A DNA stretch of 64,000 nucleotides from Pseudomonadota bacterium (GCA_039818985.1 JBCBSU010000002.1:372001-436000), one strand, 5' to 3'; shown: positions 29,218 to 37,992, counted from the stretch's first letter. Notes: generated by a model from the sequence alone, not told the origin. Made by a program: numbers and translations.

Positions 29218-30570
29218 ATGCTCTTACTGTCTGACCTGCCAGCTCATGCATATACGGGCCATCGCTGTCTAGCGTCGGCAAGGCGAACCTTTTGCCTGGT
29301 TCTGTCGCTCGCAATGCTTTCCGCCTGTGGCAGCGATGACAGCGCCCCGGCGCCGGCCCCCGCACCGGCATCACCCCCGCCGCCTGCCAATATCGCCCCG
29401 GTGGCCGAGGCCGGCCCCGGACAAAATGTGACAGAGGCACAATCCGTTACCCTGTCCGGTGCGCAAAGCCGCGACAATGATGGCAGTATAACCGCCTTTC
29501 GCTGGATGCAGACATCTGGCCCGACCCTGTTGCTCGACAGTGCCAATAGCGCTGAACTGTCCTTTGCCGCGCCGCTGGTACTGTCGCGCCAACAGGCCGA
29601 ACTCTCTCTGACCGTGACCGATGATGATGGCGCAACCAGCACCGACAGCGTGACCATCACCATTGATCCGGCACCACGTGCCACCCGGCTGGAAGTGGAG
29701 ATGCCCTTTGACGGGGTAACCCGCGCCTATACGCTCTACACCCCGGTTAGCTATCGCCGCGACGCCCCGGCTGTCATGCTGCTTCATGGCGGTTCAGGCA
29801 GTATGCGCGACGTGCTGGGCGACACCCGCACAACCCGCCTCTGGCTCGACCTGGCCGATCAGGATGGCTTCCTGCTGATCGTACCCAATGGCTACAATCC
29901 CGGCGATGATGACGGCCTGGGCGATGACCAGCAATGGAATGACATTCGCCGCGACCAGCCCAACCGCTCATCGGAAGATGATGTCGGCTTTCTGAGCGCG
30001 GTGCGACAGCAGGTGCTCTACGGGCGCGGTTTTGATGCCGGTCGCCTGTTCGTCACCGGTTCCTCCAATGGCGGTATCATGTCGATGACACTGCTGATCG
30101 AGCGCCCCCTCGATTATTTCGGCGCGGCGGCGTTTATCGCCAGCCTGCCGGAGGAACCTGTGCCTTTCCCGACATCACCCACGCCGATCATGATGCTGAA
30201 CGGCACGGAGGATCCGCTGATCCGCTTTGACGGCGGCGTGGTCGGCGCCAATGGGCCGCCGACACGCGCGGTGCCAGACACCCTGGCCTATTGGGCCACG
30301 GCCAATATGGCCGGAGCCACGCCGGACGAAATCACGGTCTTCCCCGATCGTGACCCTGATGACGGCTGCCGCATTACCGAAAATATCTACCGCTCGACCG
30401 GCTCCGGTACGGTTGCGCTGCTCTATTATCAGGCTGATGGTGCCGGCCACAGCATCCCGGACCCCGATGCACCGCCACGCGGCCGGCAATTTGTCAATCT
30501 GCTCGGCCCGCAATGCCGCGAAGCCAATGGCGTTGAACTGGTCTATGCCTTCTTCCGCTCATTGCTGTAG
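29218..30570 (+). CDS. Lipoprotein with PKD/REJ-like module and esterase domain
   Basis: The 450-residue protein has a long N-terminal signal ending in the lipobox LSAC, so it should be lipid-anchored. A Pro/Ala linker leads to a PKD/REJ-like beta sandwich (VAEAGPGQNVTEAQSVTLSG..SRDNDGSITAFRW, then LTVTDDDGATSTDSVTI). The rest is an alpha/beta hydrolase of the LpqC/PHB depolymerase-type esterase family: VMLLHGGSGS for the oxyanion region, VTGSSNGGIM with the nucleophile Ser in GSSNG, NGTEDPLI, and GAGHSIPDP with the catalytic His. The substrate is unknown; a secreted polyester or feruloyl esterase is possible. Confidence 0.8.
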   Translation: MLLLSDLPAHAYTGHRCLASARRTFCLVLSLAMLSACGSDDSAPAPAPAPASPPPPANIAPVAEAGPGQNVTEAQSVTLSGAQSRDNDGSITAFRWMQTSGPTLLLDSANSAELSFAAPLVLSRQQAELSLTVTDDDGATSTDSVTITIDPAPRATRLEVEMPFDGVTRAYTLYTPVSYRRDAPAVMLLHGGSGSMRDVLGDTRTTRLWLDLADQDGFLLIVPNGYNPGDDDGLGDDQQWNDIRRDQPNRSSEDDVGFLSAVRQQVLYGRGFDAGRLFVTGSSNGGIMSMTLLIERPLDYFGAAAFIASLPEEPVPFPTSPTPIMMLNGTEDPLIRFDGGVVGANGPPTRAVPDTLAYWATANMAGATPDEITVFPDRDPDDGCRITENIYRSTGSGTVALLYYQADGAGHSIPDPDAPPRGRQFVNLLGPQCREANGVELVYAFFRSLL

Positions 30571-30736
30571 CGGGCGGATAGCACTGAACACCCGAAAAGC
30601 ACTGAAAAACCGGTTATAATCAGCTGCGAAGATTCAACAGGGCGCGTTTTCGACTCGGGTCATCGCGCATTCATTGTCGCCGGTGCAGAAATGGCGGAGC
30701 TTCAATGGTCTGATAGTGTGAGGAGGAATTCTGGCC

Positions 30737-31555
30737 ATGCGCATGCCGAACAAGCGGCCCGGGCCGGGTCGAAATATGGGTCTGATGATGGCCGCTCTGC
30801 TGGCAATGGTCGCCGCACCCGCCATGGCGCAGGTGGAGACGATCGATCCGAATGAGGCGATCGATGCCGATCTGATCGAGCCGCCGGCCAGCACCGAGGC
30901 TTCGATCCCTGAAGAGGCGACCGATGCGCTCGACTATGAGCCGCTGCCGGATGACGCGCCCGAAAGCCTGCCCGCCGACCCGGGCAATCCCGACGGGCCG
31001 GGCAGCGCGACGGGTGACGATCTCGCCACCGACGCCACCGCTGGTGATGGTACCGCAACCGCCGATGCCGACAGCACCTATCAGAAGGATGACCTTATCG
31101 GTGCCGCCGAAGGTGTGTTCGGCAAGGGCGCCAAGGGTCTGGCCGGAGTGATCGAGGATATCCTCAAGGACCAGGGCGAGCCCAATGGCTATATTGTCGG
31201 ACGCGAGGCGGGCGGCGCACTGGTCGTTGGCCTGCGCTATGGCTCGGGCACATTGTATCACAAGGTAGAAGGCGAGCGGAAAGTCTATTGGACCGGGCCA
31301 TCGATCGGCTTTGACGCCGGGGCCAATGCCGCCAACAGCTTCACTCTGGTCTATAATCTCTATGACACGGAGGACCTGTTCAAGCGCTATGGCACCGGCG
31401 AAGGCGCGGCCTATTTTGTCGGCGGCTTCAATGTCAGCTATCTGCGCCGCGGTGACGTGGTGCTGATCCCGGTGCATCTCGGCGCCGGCGTGCGGCTGGG
31501 CGCCAATATCGGCTATCGCAAATTCAGCAAGAAACAGCGCTGGCTGCCATTCTGA
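30737..31555 (+). CDS. eipA: EipA-like envelope protein (DUF1134)
   Basis: DUF1134 proteins such as EipA of Brucella are small secreted periplasmic proteins needed for envelope integrity. The 272-residue protein has a signal peptide (MMAALLAMVAAPAMA, cut before QVET), an acidic Asp/Pro/Ala-rich linker to about residue 113, and then the highly conserved domain with DDLIGAAEGVFGKGAKGLAG, YIVGREAGGALVVGLRYGSG, KVYWTGPSIGFDAG, VYNLYDTEDLFKRY, YLRRGDVVLIPVHLGAG and the C-terminal QRWLPF. AGGAGG stands nine bases before the ATG. The linker is longer than in most relatives. Confidence 0.92.
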   Translation: MRMPNKRPGPGRNMGLMMAALLAMVAAPAMAQVETIDPNEAIDADLIEPPASTEASIPEEATDALDYEPLPDDAPESLPADPGNPDGPGSATGDDLATDATAGDGTATADADSTYQKDDLIGAAEGVFGKGAKGLAGVIEDILKDQGEPNGYIVGREAGGALVVGLRYGSGTLYHKVEGERKVYWTGPSIGFDAGANAANSFTLVYNLYDTEDLFKRYGTGEGAAYFVGGFNVSYLRRGDVVLIPVHLGAGVRLGANIGYRKFSKKQRWLPF

Positions 31556-31566
31556 TGGGCTGAATA

Positions 31567-31670
31567 GCCCTCCCCACCTTTAGGGGGAGGGTTGGGAGGG
31601 GGGACCCTCCGCTTGCGCAGCGCCCGTTGATAGCCCCTCCCCCAACCCCCTCCCCTGAAGAAGAGGGGGC
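31567..31670. repeat. C/G-rich palindromic intergenic repeat, copy 1
   Basis: Two adjacent hairpins made of CCCTCCCC/GGGGAGGG-type arms lie between eipA and the aminotransferase gene. The second ends in a run CTTTATT and may serve as the eipA terminator. The same type of element occurs at 35604-35685. Confidence 0.65.
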
Positions 31671-31754
31671 TTTATTACCAAATCCCTTGGCCAAATCATT
31701 GCGCTTTGCTTATAGCTTGCAGCGATAAACACCCGGCCAAAGGAAAGCCCGTCC

Positions 31755-32951
31755 ATGCTCGAAAAGCTCGCCCCGCAAAAGCCCGATGCGCTGCTGGCGC
31801 TGATCAAGCTTTATGCCGCTGATGATCGCGCCGACAAGATTGATCTTGGCGTCGGTGTCTATCGAGACAATGCCGGCAACACGCCGGTGTTCCGGGCGAT
31901 CAAAGCAGCGGAGCAGCGACTGCTTGAGAGCCAGAACAGCAAAAGCTATCTCGGTCCCGAGGGCGATATGGGCATGGTCTGCGGTCTGCTCGGCCATATT
32001 CTGGGCGAAGACCTCGCCAAAGACCTCACCATTGACGGCCTGCAGACGCCGGGCGGCACCGGCGCGGTGCGGCTGGCGGCGGATACGCTTTATGCCGCGG
32101 GGGCGCGCCGCATCTGGCTGGGCACGCCGAGCTGGCCCAACCATGCGCCGATCTTCACCGCCTCGCGCTTCGAGGTGCTGACCTATAGCCATATGGATGT
32201 CGCCACCCAGAGCCTCGATATGGAGGCGCTGCTCTCCTCGCTCTATAAGGCCAAGGATGGCGATGTGGTGCTGCTGCATGGCTGTTGCCACAACCCGACC
32301 GGCGTTGATTACACCGCCGAGCAATGGGCGCATATTGTCGAGATTATGGCGGAGAAGCGCCTGTTCCCACTGGTCGACTTTGCCTATCATGGGCTGGGTC
32401 AGGGCTTTGAGGAAGACAGTGCGGGCCTGAAAACCGTGCTCGCCCGCTTGCCCCAGGCGATGATCGCCTATAGCTGCGACAAGAATTTCGGCATGTACCG
32501 CGATCGCGTCGGCGCGCTCTATGCGGTGGCGCAGGAGAAGCAAGTGATGGCGACCACCAAGTCGAATATGGCGGCGCTGGCGCGGGCCAACTGGTCGATG
32601 CCGCCCGATCATGGCGGCGCAGCGGTGCGGATTATCCTCGACGATGCCGATCTGACCCAGATGTGGCGCGATGAAGTCGCCGAAATGCGCAGCCGCATGC
32701 GCTGGGTCCGCGATACGCTGGCTGCTGCAGGGCATGTCGGCCATAATAGCGGCCAGGGCGGCGTCGATTTCACCCCGCTGGCAACGCAGAACGGCATGTT
32801 CTCTATGCTGCCGCTGACACCCGAGCAAATCCAGGCGCTGCGCGATGACCATGCAATCTATATGGCCGGCTCCGGCCGCATCAATATCGCCGGGCTGACC
32901 GAGGGGAATATCGGCAAGTTTATCGAGGCGGTTGGGGTGGTGAGCGGGTGA
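31755..32951 (+). CDS. Aromatic/aspartate aminotransferase, class I PLP-dependent
   Basis: The 398-residue enzyme transfers amino groups between aspartate or aromatic amino acids and 2-oxoglutarate. It matches the TyrB/AspC type: KIDLGVGVYRDNAGNTPVFRAI at the N-terminus, YLGPEGDMGM, LQTPGGTGAVRLA, GDVVLLHGCCHNPTGVDYT, PLVDFAYHGLGQGFEED, and SCDKNFGMYRDRVGAL, in which Lys is the PLP Schiff-base residue. The usual Ser before Lys is replaced by Asp (SCDKN), a small variant. Whether it prefers aspartate, tyrosine or phenylalanine cannot be read. Confidence 0.93.
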   Translation: MLEKLAPQKPDALLALIKLYAADDRADKIDLGVGVYRDNAGNTPVFRAIKAAEQRLLESQNSKSYLGPEGDMGMVCGLLGHILGEDLAKDLTIDGLQTPGGTGAVRLAADTLYAAGARRIWLGTPSWPNHAPIFTASRFEVLTYSHMDVATQSLDMEALLSSLYKAKDGDVVLLHGCCHNPTGVDYTAEQWAHIVEIMAEKRLFPLVDFAYHGLGQGFEEDSAGLKTVLARLPQAMIAYSCDKNFGMYRDRVGALYAVAQEKQVMATTKSNMAALARANWSMPPDHGGAAVRIILDDADLTQMWRDEVAEMRSRMRWVRDTLAAAGHVGHNSGQGGVDFTPLATQNGMFSMLPLTPEQIQALRDDHAIYMAGSGRINIAGLTEGNIGKFIEAVGVVSG

Positions 32952-32995
32952 GTTTATGAGGTGTCGTCGTCTGACATGCAGGAGAGACGCTTCAT

Positions 32996-33004
32996 ATTAC
33001 GGAT
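32996..33004. repeat. Left arm of 9-bp inverted repeat flanking the DUF262 gene
   Basis: ATTACGGAT lies at the stop codon of the DUF262/DUF1524 gene and is repeated in inverted form at 34652-34660, 21 bases beyond the start of the same gene. Confidence 0.4.
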
Positions 33005-34631
33005 TTTCAATGACGCGCGATGCTGCTTCTGTAGTACGGGCAAGAATTAACTCTAAACCCCATTCATCTTGTTGTAAAACTTGGATACTACGTGGATAAT
33101 CACTTACCCTATTTTTAAGATATGTAGCCTTCTTTTCAACGAACTCTCTATTTCCAGCCGATGAGTTTCGACCTTTACTAAGCAATACAAGATTACCCAG
33201 TTTATTTACAACATCCCCTCTCTGCTCCTCATCACCAAGCTTAACCCAATCACTTCCCTCATCAGGGTTTTGTGGCAACACATGCTCTATAGATTTCGCT
33301 TCAAACAAGCGTGGTTGATCAAACTCAGCGGCAGTGAGTTCCAACCTCAAAAGAACGTATTTAGCATAACCCTTTCCGTATACATCAGATGATGTAAGTT
33401 CCGCTATAATACGGTCATTGTTGCTAGGAATATTGTCTATAACTGGCTGCGGTGTTTTAGAAGCGTCAATCAGATTCAGAACCGTAGTATAATCTGCATA
33501 TCGCTCATCTTTCCTCACACTATCAACCCAATGTGTCAGGAATAGCTTCTCAATCGCTAAGCAAAATTCATAAAAACTCTCTCGGCCGAACTTATTGCAG
33601 AAGCTCAGTATACATGAGCGCCATTCAGATGCTCTAAACTCTTTGTCCATTATGAACATGAGTGACTGAAATCTAAAATCCTCTTCTTCACCTTGAAGAT
33701 AGCTACGATCCAGAAATATTTTCCTATACAAATCAACGTATTCTGAAACAGATTGAATGAATGGCTCACCTGGTTTGATTAAATCTTTTCCAAAAACTTT
33801 ATCCCGGAACTCAGCTAAAAGATCTCCCTGCGGTTTTTCTTTAACTAATGCTAGCCTCATGAGGAAGAATATATTTTCGAAAATATCCTCACCCAAAACC
33901 TCCTCATTTTCTTCCCATTTACGCGCGAGCTGATCCCTCACAGCATTGCTGGGTACGTTTTCAGGTGAAAGGTTTACGGATTTAAGTACGTCTATTCTGC
34001 GTAATTGCTTGCCTCTATCATTGACAATTTCAAACAGCCTAAAAGCTTCTTCGAAATTATCTGCTTGAAGATAGATAATTACACATTTCTGGATTAAATA
34101 ATTAGCATATTCAATTTTCTCTTGCTCTGGTAGTTTATCTAGTTTTTCATGAAATATTTCAACGGCTGTAGCATATCTATTTGCTGGCTCAGTTAAGTCC
34201 TTAGGGTTTAAAGCTTGTTGAGTTCCGCCCTCGGCCAAGACAACATTCTGGAATATATCTCTATCTTTGACCTCTAGACGCTCTCTACTGGGAATTTGCT
34301 TCAAAAGCTGCTCTTTCTGTATTATAAATCCTTGGAGCTCTTTTTTGTAGTTCTCGTCTTTTATAGAATCTCTTATACACGATATTAGTATCAACAAAGA
34401 AGTTAATCTTTGTTGCCCGTCTACGACTATTCTATAGGTCTCATCAATATAAAATACTGCCGTGCCTAAAAAATACTCATTGTGCCTAGCCGCGTGCAAA
34501 GTGTCGTTAATGAGATCACTGAAATTGTCTGCATCCCACGAAAATGGGCGCTGATAATTTGGGATTTTGTAAAACTTATCATCTGAAAACAAATCTCCGA
34601 CGTTGACTGTTTTCGAGTCAAAATTGCTCAT
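32997..34631 (-). CDS. DUF262/DUF1524 protein, GmrSD-like, candidate defence nuclease
   Basis: The 544-residue protein has an N-terminal DUF262 (ParB-like) domain with IPNYQRPFSWD and the diagnostic DGQQRLTSLL at residues 71-80, a helical middle, and a C-terminal DUF1524 HNH-type domain with EHVLPQNP (His450) and KLGNLVLLSKGRNSS (Asn480). This domain order is that of GmrSD-type modification-dependent restriction enzymes and related anti-phage proteins; DUF262 uses nucleotide hydrolysis to control the nuclease. The gene is visibly AT-rich against its GC-rich surroundings, stands alone between housekeeping genes and has an inverted repeat at its edges, which suggests acquisition. The ATG at 34631 is preferred to a TTG at 34646. 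The target is unknown. Confidence 0.88.
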   Translation of the reverse strand: MSNFDSKTVNVGDLFSDDKFYKIPNYQRPFSWDADNFSDLINDTLHAARHNEYFLGTAVFYIDETYRIVVDGQQRLTSLLILISCIRDSIKDENYKKELQGFIIQKEQLLKQIPSRERLEVKDRDIFQNVVLAEGGTQQALNPKDLTEPANRYATAVEIFHEKLDKLPEQEKIEYANYLIQKCVIIYLQADNFEEAFRLFEIVNDRGKQLRRIDVLKSVNLSPENVPSNAVRDQLARKWEENEEVLGEDIFENIFFLMRLALVKEKPQGDLLAEFRDKVFGKDLIKPGEPFIQSVSEYVDLYRKIFLDRSYLQGEEEDFRFQSLMFIMDKEFRASEWRSCILSFCNKFGRESFYEFCLAIEKLFLTHWVDSVRKDERYADYTTVLNLIDASKTPQPVIDNIPSNNDRIIAELTSSDVYGKGYAKYVLLRLELTAAEFDQPRLFEAKSIEHVLPQNPDEGSDWVKLGDEEQRGDVVNKLGNLVLLSKGRNSSAGNREFVEKKATYLKNRVSDYPRSIQVLQQDEWGLELILARTTEAASRVIENP

Positions 34632-34651
34632 ATTATGGCCATCCAATAGTG

Positions 34652-34660
34652 ATCCGTAAT
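34652..34660. repeat. Right arm of 9-bp inverted repeat flanking the DUF262 gene
   Basis: ATCCGTAAT is the reverse complement of the arm at 32996-33004. Together the arms bracket almost exactly the AT-rich gene. Confidence 0.4.
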
Positions 34661-34688
34661 CGGATTCTTATCTAGCAAAATTACTCTC

Positions 34689-35561
34689 TCACAAAAACCC
34701 CTCCAGCGTCTCCCTGAACAAAGCAAACTGGTCATGGTGCAGCCAGTGGCCCGCCTTTTGGAACTCGCGCACCTCGACATTGTCGCCGAAAAACGCCATC
34801 CGCCCGTCCTTTTCCGGATTACTGGCCCAGCTATCGGCACCGTAGAGCATTAGCGTCGGGCAGGTGATGGCGCGCCACATTTCCTCGGTCGCCGCATTGG
34901 GCAGGTCGTGCGGCCACCAGTTGCGCATCAGCGGGTCGAATTTCCAGCTATAGCTGCCATCCTCATTGCGGATCACCGCATGGACGGTGAGGTGGCGCAC
35001 CTGTTCGTCGGAGAGATGCGGGTTCTCCTGCTGCATCCGCTCCAGCGCGGCGGCGAAATCCTTGTAGCGGCGCGGCGCGACATCGGCATATTTCTGCTTG
35101 GTCTCCAGCCAGCCGCGCAGCCGGTTGTTAAAGCCTTTCTCGGCCATTTCCTGCTGCACCTTGGGCGATGGCCCCAGCCCCTCAATCGCCACCAGCTTTT
35201 TGACCGTATCCGGGTACAGCCCGGTATAGCGCGTGGCGATATTGCCGCCGAGCGAATGGGCGACGATGGTCACCGGTGCCAAGTCTAGTTGGTCGATAAG
35301 CTGTTTGAGATCATAGATATAGGCGAGCATCGGATAATTGCCGTCGCTGGCCCATTGACTATCCCCATGCCCGCGCAGATCGGGCGCGATGATATGGAAG
35401 CGGTCGCGAAACGCCTCGGCCGTCCAGTCCCAATTACGGCAATGATCGCGCCCACCATGGAGCAGGATCAGCGGCGGCGTATCCGGGTTGCCCCAATCGA
35501 CATAATGCAGCCGGTGGCGTTGCGAATAAAAGCTGTTCGAGGCCGGACCGATCAGGGTCAT
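34689..35561 (-). CDS. Alpha/beta hydrolase
   Basis: The 290-residue protein is a single-domain alpha/beta hydrolase: PLILLHGGRDHCRNWD supplies the oxyanion hole, APDLRGHGDS the family signature, VTIVAHSLGGNIATR the nucleophile elbow with Ser in HSLGG, YGADSW the acid region and KAGHWLHHDQ the catalytic His. Relatives include C-C bond hydrolases and epoxide hydrolase-like proteins; the substrate cannot be read. It has no signal peptide and stands alone, separated from the AT-rich islet by 57 bases and followed upstream by a C/G-rich repeat. Confidence 0.88.
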   Translation of the reverse strand: MTLIGPASNSFYSQRHRLHYVDWGNPDTPPLILLHGGRDHCRNWDWTAEAFRDRFHIIAPDLRGHGDSQWASDGNYPMLAYIYDLKQLIDQLDLAPVTIVAHSLGGNIATRYTGLYPDTVKKLVAIEGLGPSPKVQQEMAEKGFNNRLRGWLETKQKYADVAPRRYKDFAAALERMQQENPHLSDEQVRHLTVHAVIRNEDGSYSWKFDPLMRNWWPHDLPNAATEEMWRAITCPTLMLYGADSWASNPEKDGRMAFFGDNVEVREFQKAGHWLHHDQFALFRETLEGFL

Positions 35562-35603
35562 ATGGGTGGGTTCTCCTGTGTTTATACACCAAGCGTTGCG
35601 ATA

Positions 35604-35685
35604 GCCCCCTCCCTTAATCCCTCCCCTGAAGGGGAGGGAGATTATAGCCCTCTCCCCCTTCAGGGGAGAGGGTTGGGAGAGGGGA
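35604..35685. repeat. C/G-rich palindromic intergenic repeat, copy 2
   Basis: Two hairpins with CCCTCCCTT/GGGGAGGG- and CCTCTCCCC/GGGGAGAGG-type arms fill the space between the hydrolase gene and ribH. The element is related to 31567-31670 in composition and layout. Confidence 0.6.
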
Positions 35686-35699
35686 CTGTCAACAATCGA

Positions 35700-36122
35700 T
35701 CAGGTCTCGTCCAACTGCCCCAGATCATAAAGCCGGATCGCCGCCTTCGCCGCTTCGCCGCCCTTGTCCTTTTGCGCCGGGTCAGCGCGAACGCGGGCCT
35801 GATCGGCATTTTCCACGGTGAGGATGCCATTGCCGATGGGCAGGCCATCGAGCGTCAGTGCCATGAGCCCGCGCGCGCTTTCGCCCGCAACAATCTCGAA
35901 ATGCCAGGTCTCACCGCGGATCACCACGCCGATGGCGACAAAGCCATCGAAACGGCCTGAGTCCGAGAGGATCGAGATCGCCCCCGGCACTTCCAGCGCG
36001 CCGGGCACAGTGGTCACCTCATGCGTATGCCCCGCCGCCTCCAGCGCCGCCTTGGCCCCGGCGACCAGCATATCGTTAAACTCATCATAAAACCGCGCTT
36101 CGACTATTCCAAAATGCGCCAT
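35700..36122 (-). CDS. ribH: 6,7-dimethyl-8-ribityllumazine synthase
   Basis: RibH condenses 5-amino-6-ribitylaminouracil with 3,4-dihydroxybutanone 4-phosphate to give lumazine, the substrate of RibE. The 140-residue protein has the beta-alpha-beta pattern: [54 protein letters not shown] with the catalytic His, and [16 protein letters not shown]. The ATG lies within the end of the CYTH gene (19-base overlap), so it is coupled to it. Confidence 0.95.
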   Translation of the reverse strand: MAHFGIVEARFYDEFNDMLVAGAKAALEAAGHTHEVTTVPGALEVPGAISILSDSGRFDGFVAIGVVIRGETWHFEIVAGESARGLMALTLDGLPIGNGILTVENADQARVRADPAQKDKGGEAAKAAIRLYDLGQLDET

Positions 36123-36646
36123 ATCTGTTTCTCCGCCAGTCCAAATTCCGCCAATGCCCCGCCCTGATAGAGCGGGTTCTCGCTAACCTCTTCTGTGGCC
36201 CATGCGGGCGGCATCAATTGCCGCAACCCCGCATCATCAGGCCATTCAATCTCTGCCAGCTCCAGCCCCGCCAGCGCCCCGGCAAAACAATCCAGACTCC
36301 AGATGATGCCGTCCACATCCACCTGATAGCGCTTTTTGGTCAGCGGAAAAGCCGGAAGCGTGGTGAGAAGCGCATATTCCTGTTCGCTGAGATAGCTGGT
36401 CACTATGGGTCTGGCGAGCGGGTCGTCACAGAGATATTTCTTGGTCAGCTTATGTGCCGTCTCACCCGAATTGCTATCGGTCATCCGGCGCAGGCGCAGC
36501 CTGGTGTTGGTGATGTAGCGATCCTCGATAAGCGTATAGGGCCGCTCTGTCAGATCTGGCCTGTTAGCGGGATCGACACGCCAGCGGCGCTCGCGCTCAA
36601 TATGGGCATATTTGGGCGAGCGTGCTTCGTCTTCGCCGCTACGCAT
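36104..36646 (-). CDS. CYTH domain protein in the riboflavin cluster
   Basis: CYTH (triphosphate tunnel) enzymes hydrolyse triphosphates or make cAMP or thiamine triphosphate derivatives. The 180-residue protein has the signature E-x-E-x-R (IERERRW), RLRLRRM, HKLTKKY and [10 protein letters not shown], which form the acidic and basic walls of the tunnel. Its start overlaps ribB by 8 bases and its end overlaps ribH by 19 bases, so it is made together with riboflavin enzymes. The substrate is unknown; CYTH genes in other bacteria are not usually tied to riboflavin genes. Confidence 0.85.
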   Translation of the reverse strand: MRSGEDEARSPKYAHIERERRWRVDPANRPDLTERPYTLIEDRYITNTRLRLRRMTDSNSGETAHKLTKKYLCDDPLARPIVTSYLSEQEYALLTTLPAFPLTKKRYQVDVDGIIWSLDCFAGALAGLELAEIEWPDDAGLRQLMPPAWATEEVSENPLYQGGALAEFGLAEKQIWRILE

Positions 36647-37955
36647 TGCCTACCGGAACCGCGCGCGAACCGACGATGCGCAGGCCATAGGCATCGAGTC
36701 CGACCAGATCATGACTGCTATTGGTGAGCAATTCCATATCCTGCACGCCGAGGTCAGCCAGAATCTGCGCGCCGACGCCATAGTCGCGGAGCTGATCGGG
36801 CATACCACCAGTCGAAGGTGCGGGCGCCGGGGCGGCGGGTTTCTCACCCAGCAGGCGCTTGACCTGTGACGACAGGAAGCTGCGGCCCGGTTGCGGGATC
36901 ATCACGATCAGGCCCGCGCCTTCCTCGCCGATAATCTTCATCGACCCGGCCAACATGCCCGAGCTTGGCCCTTCCAGACCGAAAATATCGTCAAACACCG
37001 CCAGCGCATGCATCCGCACCAATGTCGGCTTGCCCGGGTCGATATGCCCCTTTTGTAGCACCAGCTGCTCGGTCTCGGTGGCGTGGTTATAATAGGTGAT
37101 GGCGTTCCACTCGCCGCCCCAGCGACTGGTAAAGCGCGCCTCGACCCGCTTTTCGGCGAGATGATCATTGCGCAGCCTGTACGCGATCAGGTCGCGGATG
37201 GTGCCGATTTTCAGCTTATGGCGATGGGCAAAGGCGATGAGGTCATCGAGCCGCGCCATCTCGCCATCATCCTTCATGATCTCGCAAATCACGCCCGATG
37301 GATTGAGCCCCGCCAGCCGCGACACATCGACTGCGGCCTCGGTATGCCCGGCACGCACCAGCACCCCGCCATTGCGCGCTTGCAAAGGGAAGACATGCCC
37401 GGGCGTGACAATATCGGTGCTGTTCTTGCTCGGGTCGATGGCGACGGCGATGGTCCGCGCCCGGTCGCCGGCGCTGATGCCGGTGGTGACGCCCTCGCGC
37501 GCTTCGATCGAGATGGTGAAAGCGGTCTCATATTGGCCGCGATTATTCTGGCTCATCATGCCAAGGCCGAGCTGTTTTACCCGGTTCTGCGTCATCGCCA
37601 GACAGATCAGGCCGCGGCCATATTTGGCCATGAAGTTGATCGCATCGGGGGTGGCCATCTGCGCCGGGATGATAAGATCGCCCTCATTTTCGCGGTCCTC
37701 ATCATCGACCAGGATATACATGCGGCCATTGCGCGCCTCGTCGATAATCTCTTCGGCGCTGGCCATCACCGCGCCGCCATCCTGCGCCAGATAATGCTCC
37801 AGCTTGGTCAACGTCTCGGCGGTGGGGTTCCAGTCATCATGCCCCAGCCGCCGCAGCGAATTGGCATGCAGCCCGGCGGCGCGGGCCAGCCCGGCGCGGG
37901 TCAGTTCACCGCTTTCGACAATATCGGTAATTTGCTCGATCAGTTGCGCGCTCAT
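36639..37955 (-). CDS. ribB: RibBX-type 3,4-dihydroxybutanone 4-phosphate synthase with N-terminal HTH and degenerate GCHII domain
   Basis: The protein makes 3,4-dihydroxybutanone 4-phosphate from ribulose 5-phosphate for riboflavin. It has three parts. Residues about 15-58 form an XRE/Cro-like HTH (TRAGLARAAGLHANSLRRLG then DWNPTAETLTKLE). The middle is a normal DHBP synthase: DDEDRENEGDLIIPA, GHVFPLQARNGGVL, AGHTEAAVDVSRLAG and GVICEI. The last third resembles GTP cyclohydrolase II but lacks the zinc cysteines and the usual catalytic segment (VRMHALAVFDDIFG instead of a Cys-containing motif), as in RibBX proteins. GTP cyclohydrolase II activity must come from elsewhere. Two dyads lie just upstream, and the gene overlaps the CYTH gene. 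Confidence 0.92.
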   Translation of the reverse strand: MSAQLIEQITDIVESGELTRAGLARAAGLHANSLRRLGHDDWNPTAETLTKLEHYLAQDGGAVMASAEEIIDEARNGRMYILVDDEDRENEGDLIIPAQMATPDAINFMAKYGRGLICLAMTQNRVKQLGLGMMSQNNRGQYETAFTISIEAREGVTTGISAGDRARTIAVAIDPSKNSTDIVTPGHVFPLQARNGGVLVRAGHTEAAVDVSRLAGLNPSGVICEIMKDDGEMARLDDLIAFAHRHKLKIGTIRDLIAYRLRNDHLAEKRVEARFTSRWGGEWNAITYYNHATETEQLVLQKGHIDPGKPTLVRMHALAVFDDIFGLEGPSSGMLAGSMKIIGEEGAGLIVMIPQPGRSFLSSQVKRLLGEKPAAPAPAPSTGGMPDQLRDYGVGAQILADLGVQDMELLTNSSHDLVGLDAYGLRIVGSRAVPVGNA

Positions 37956-37966
37956 AAGGCGACTCC

Positions 37967-37981
37967 ATCACAATGTGCGAT
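37967..37981. promoter_or_regulatory. Imperfect dyad upstream of ribB
   Basis: ATCACAATGTGCGAT is an imperfect copy of the dyad at 37993-38010 (ATCACA with TGCGAT), 12 bases before the ribB start. Together the two suggest a tandem operator. Confidence 0.45.
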
Positions 37982-37992
37982 GAAGATTATGT

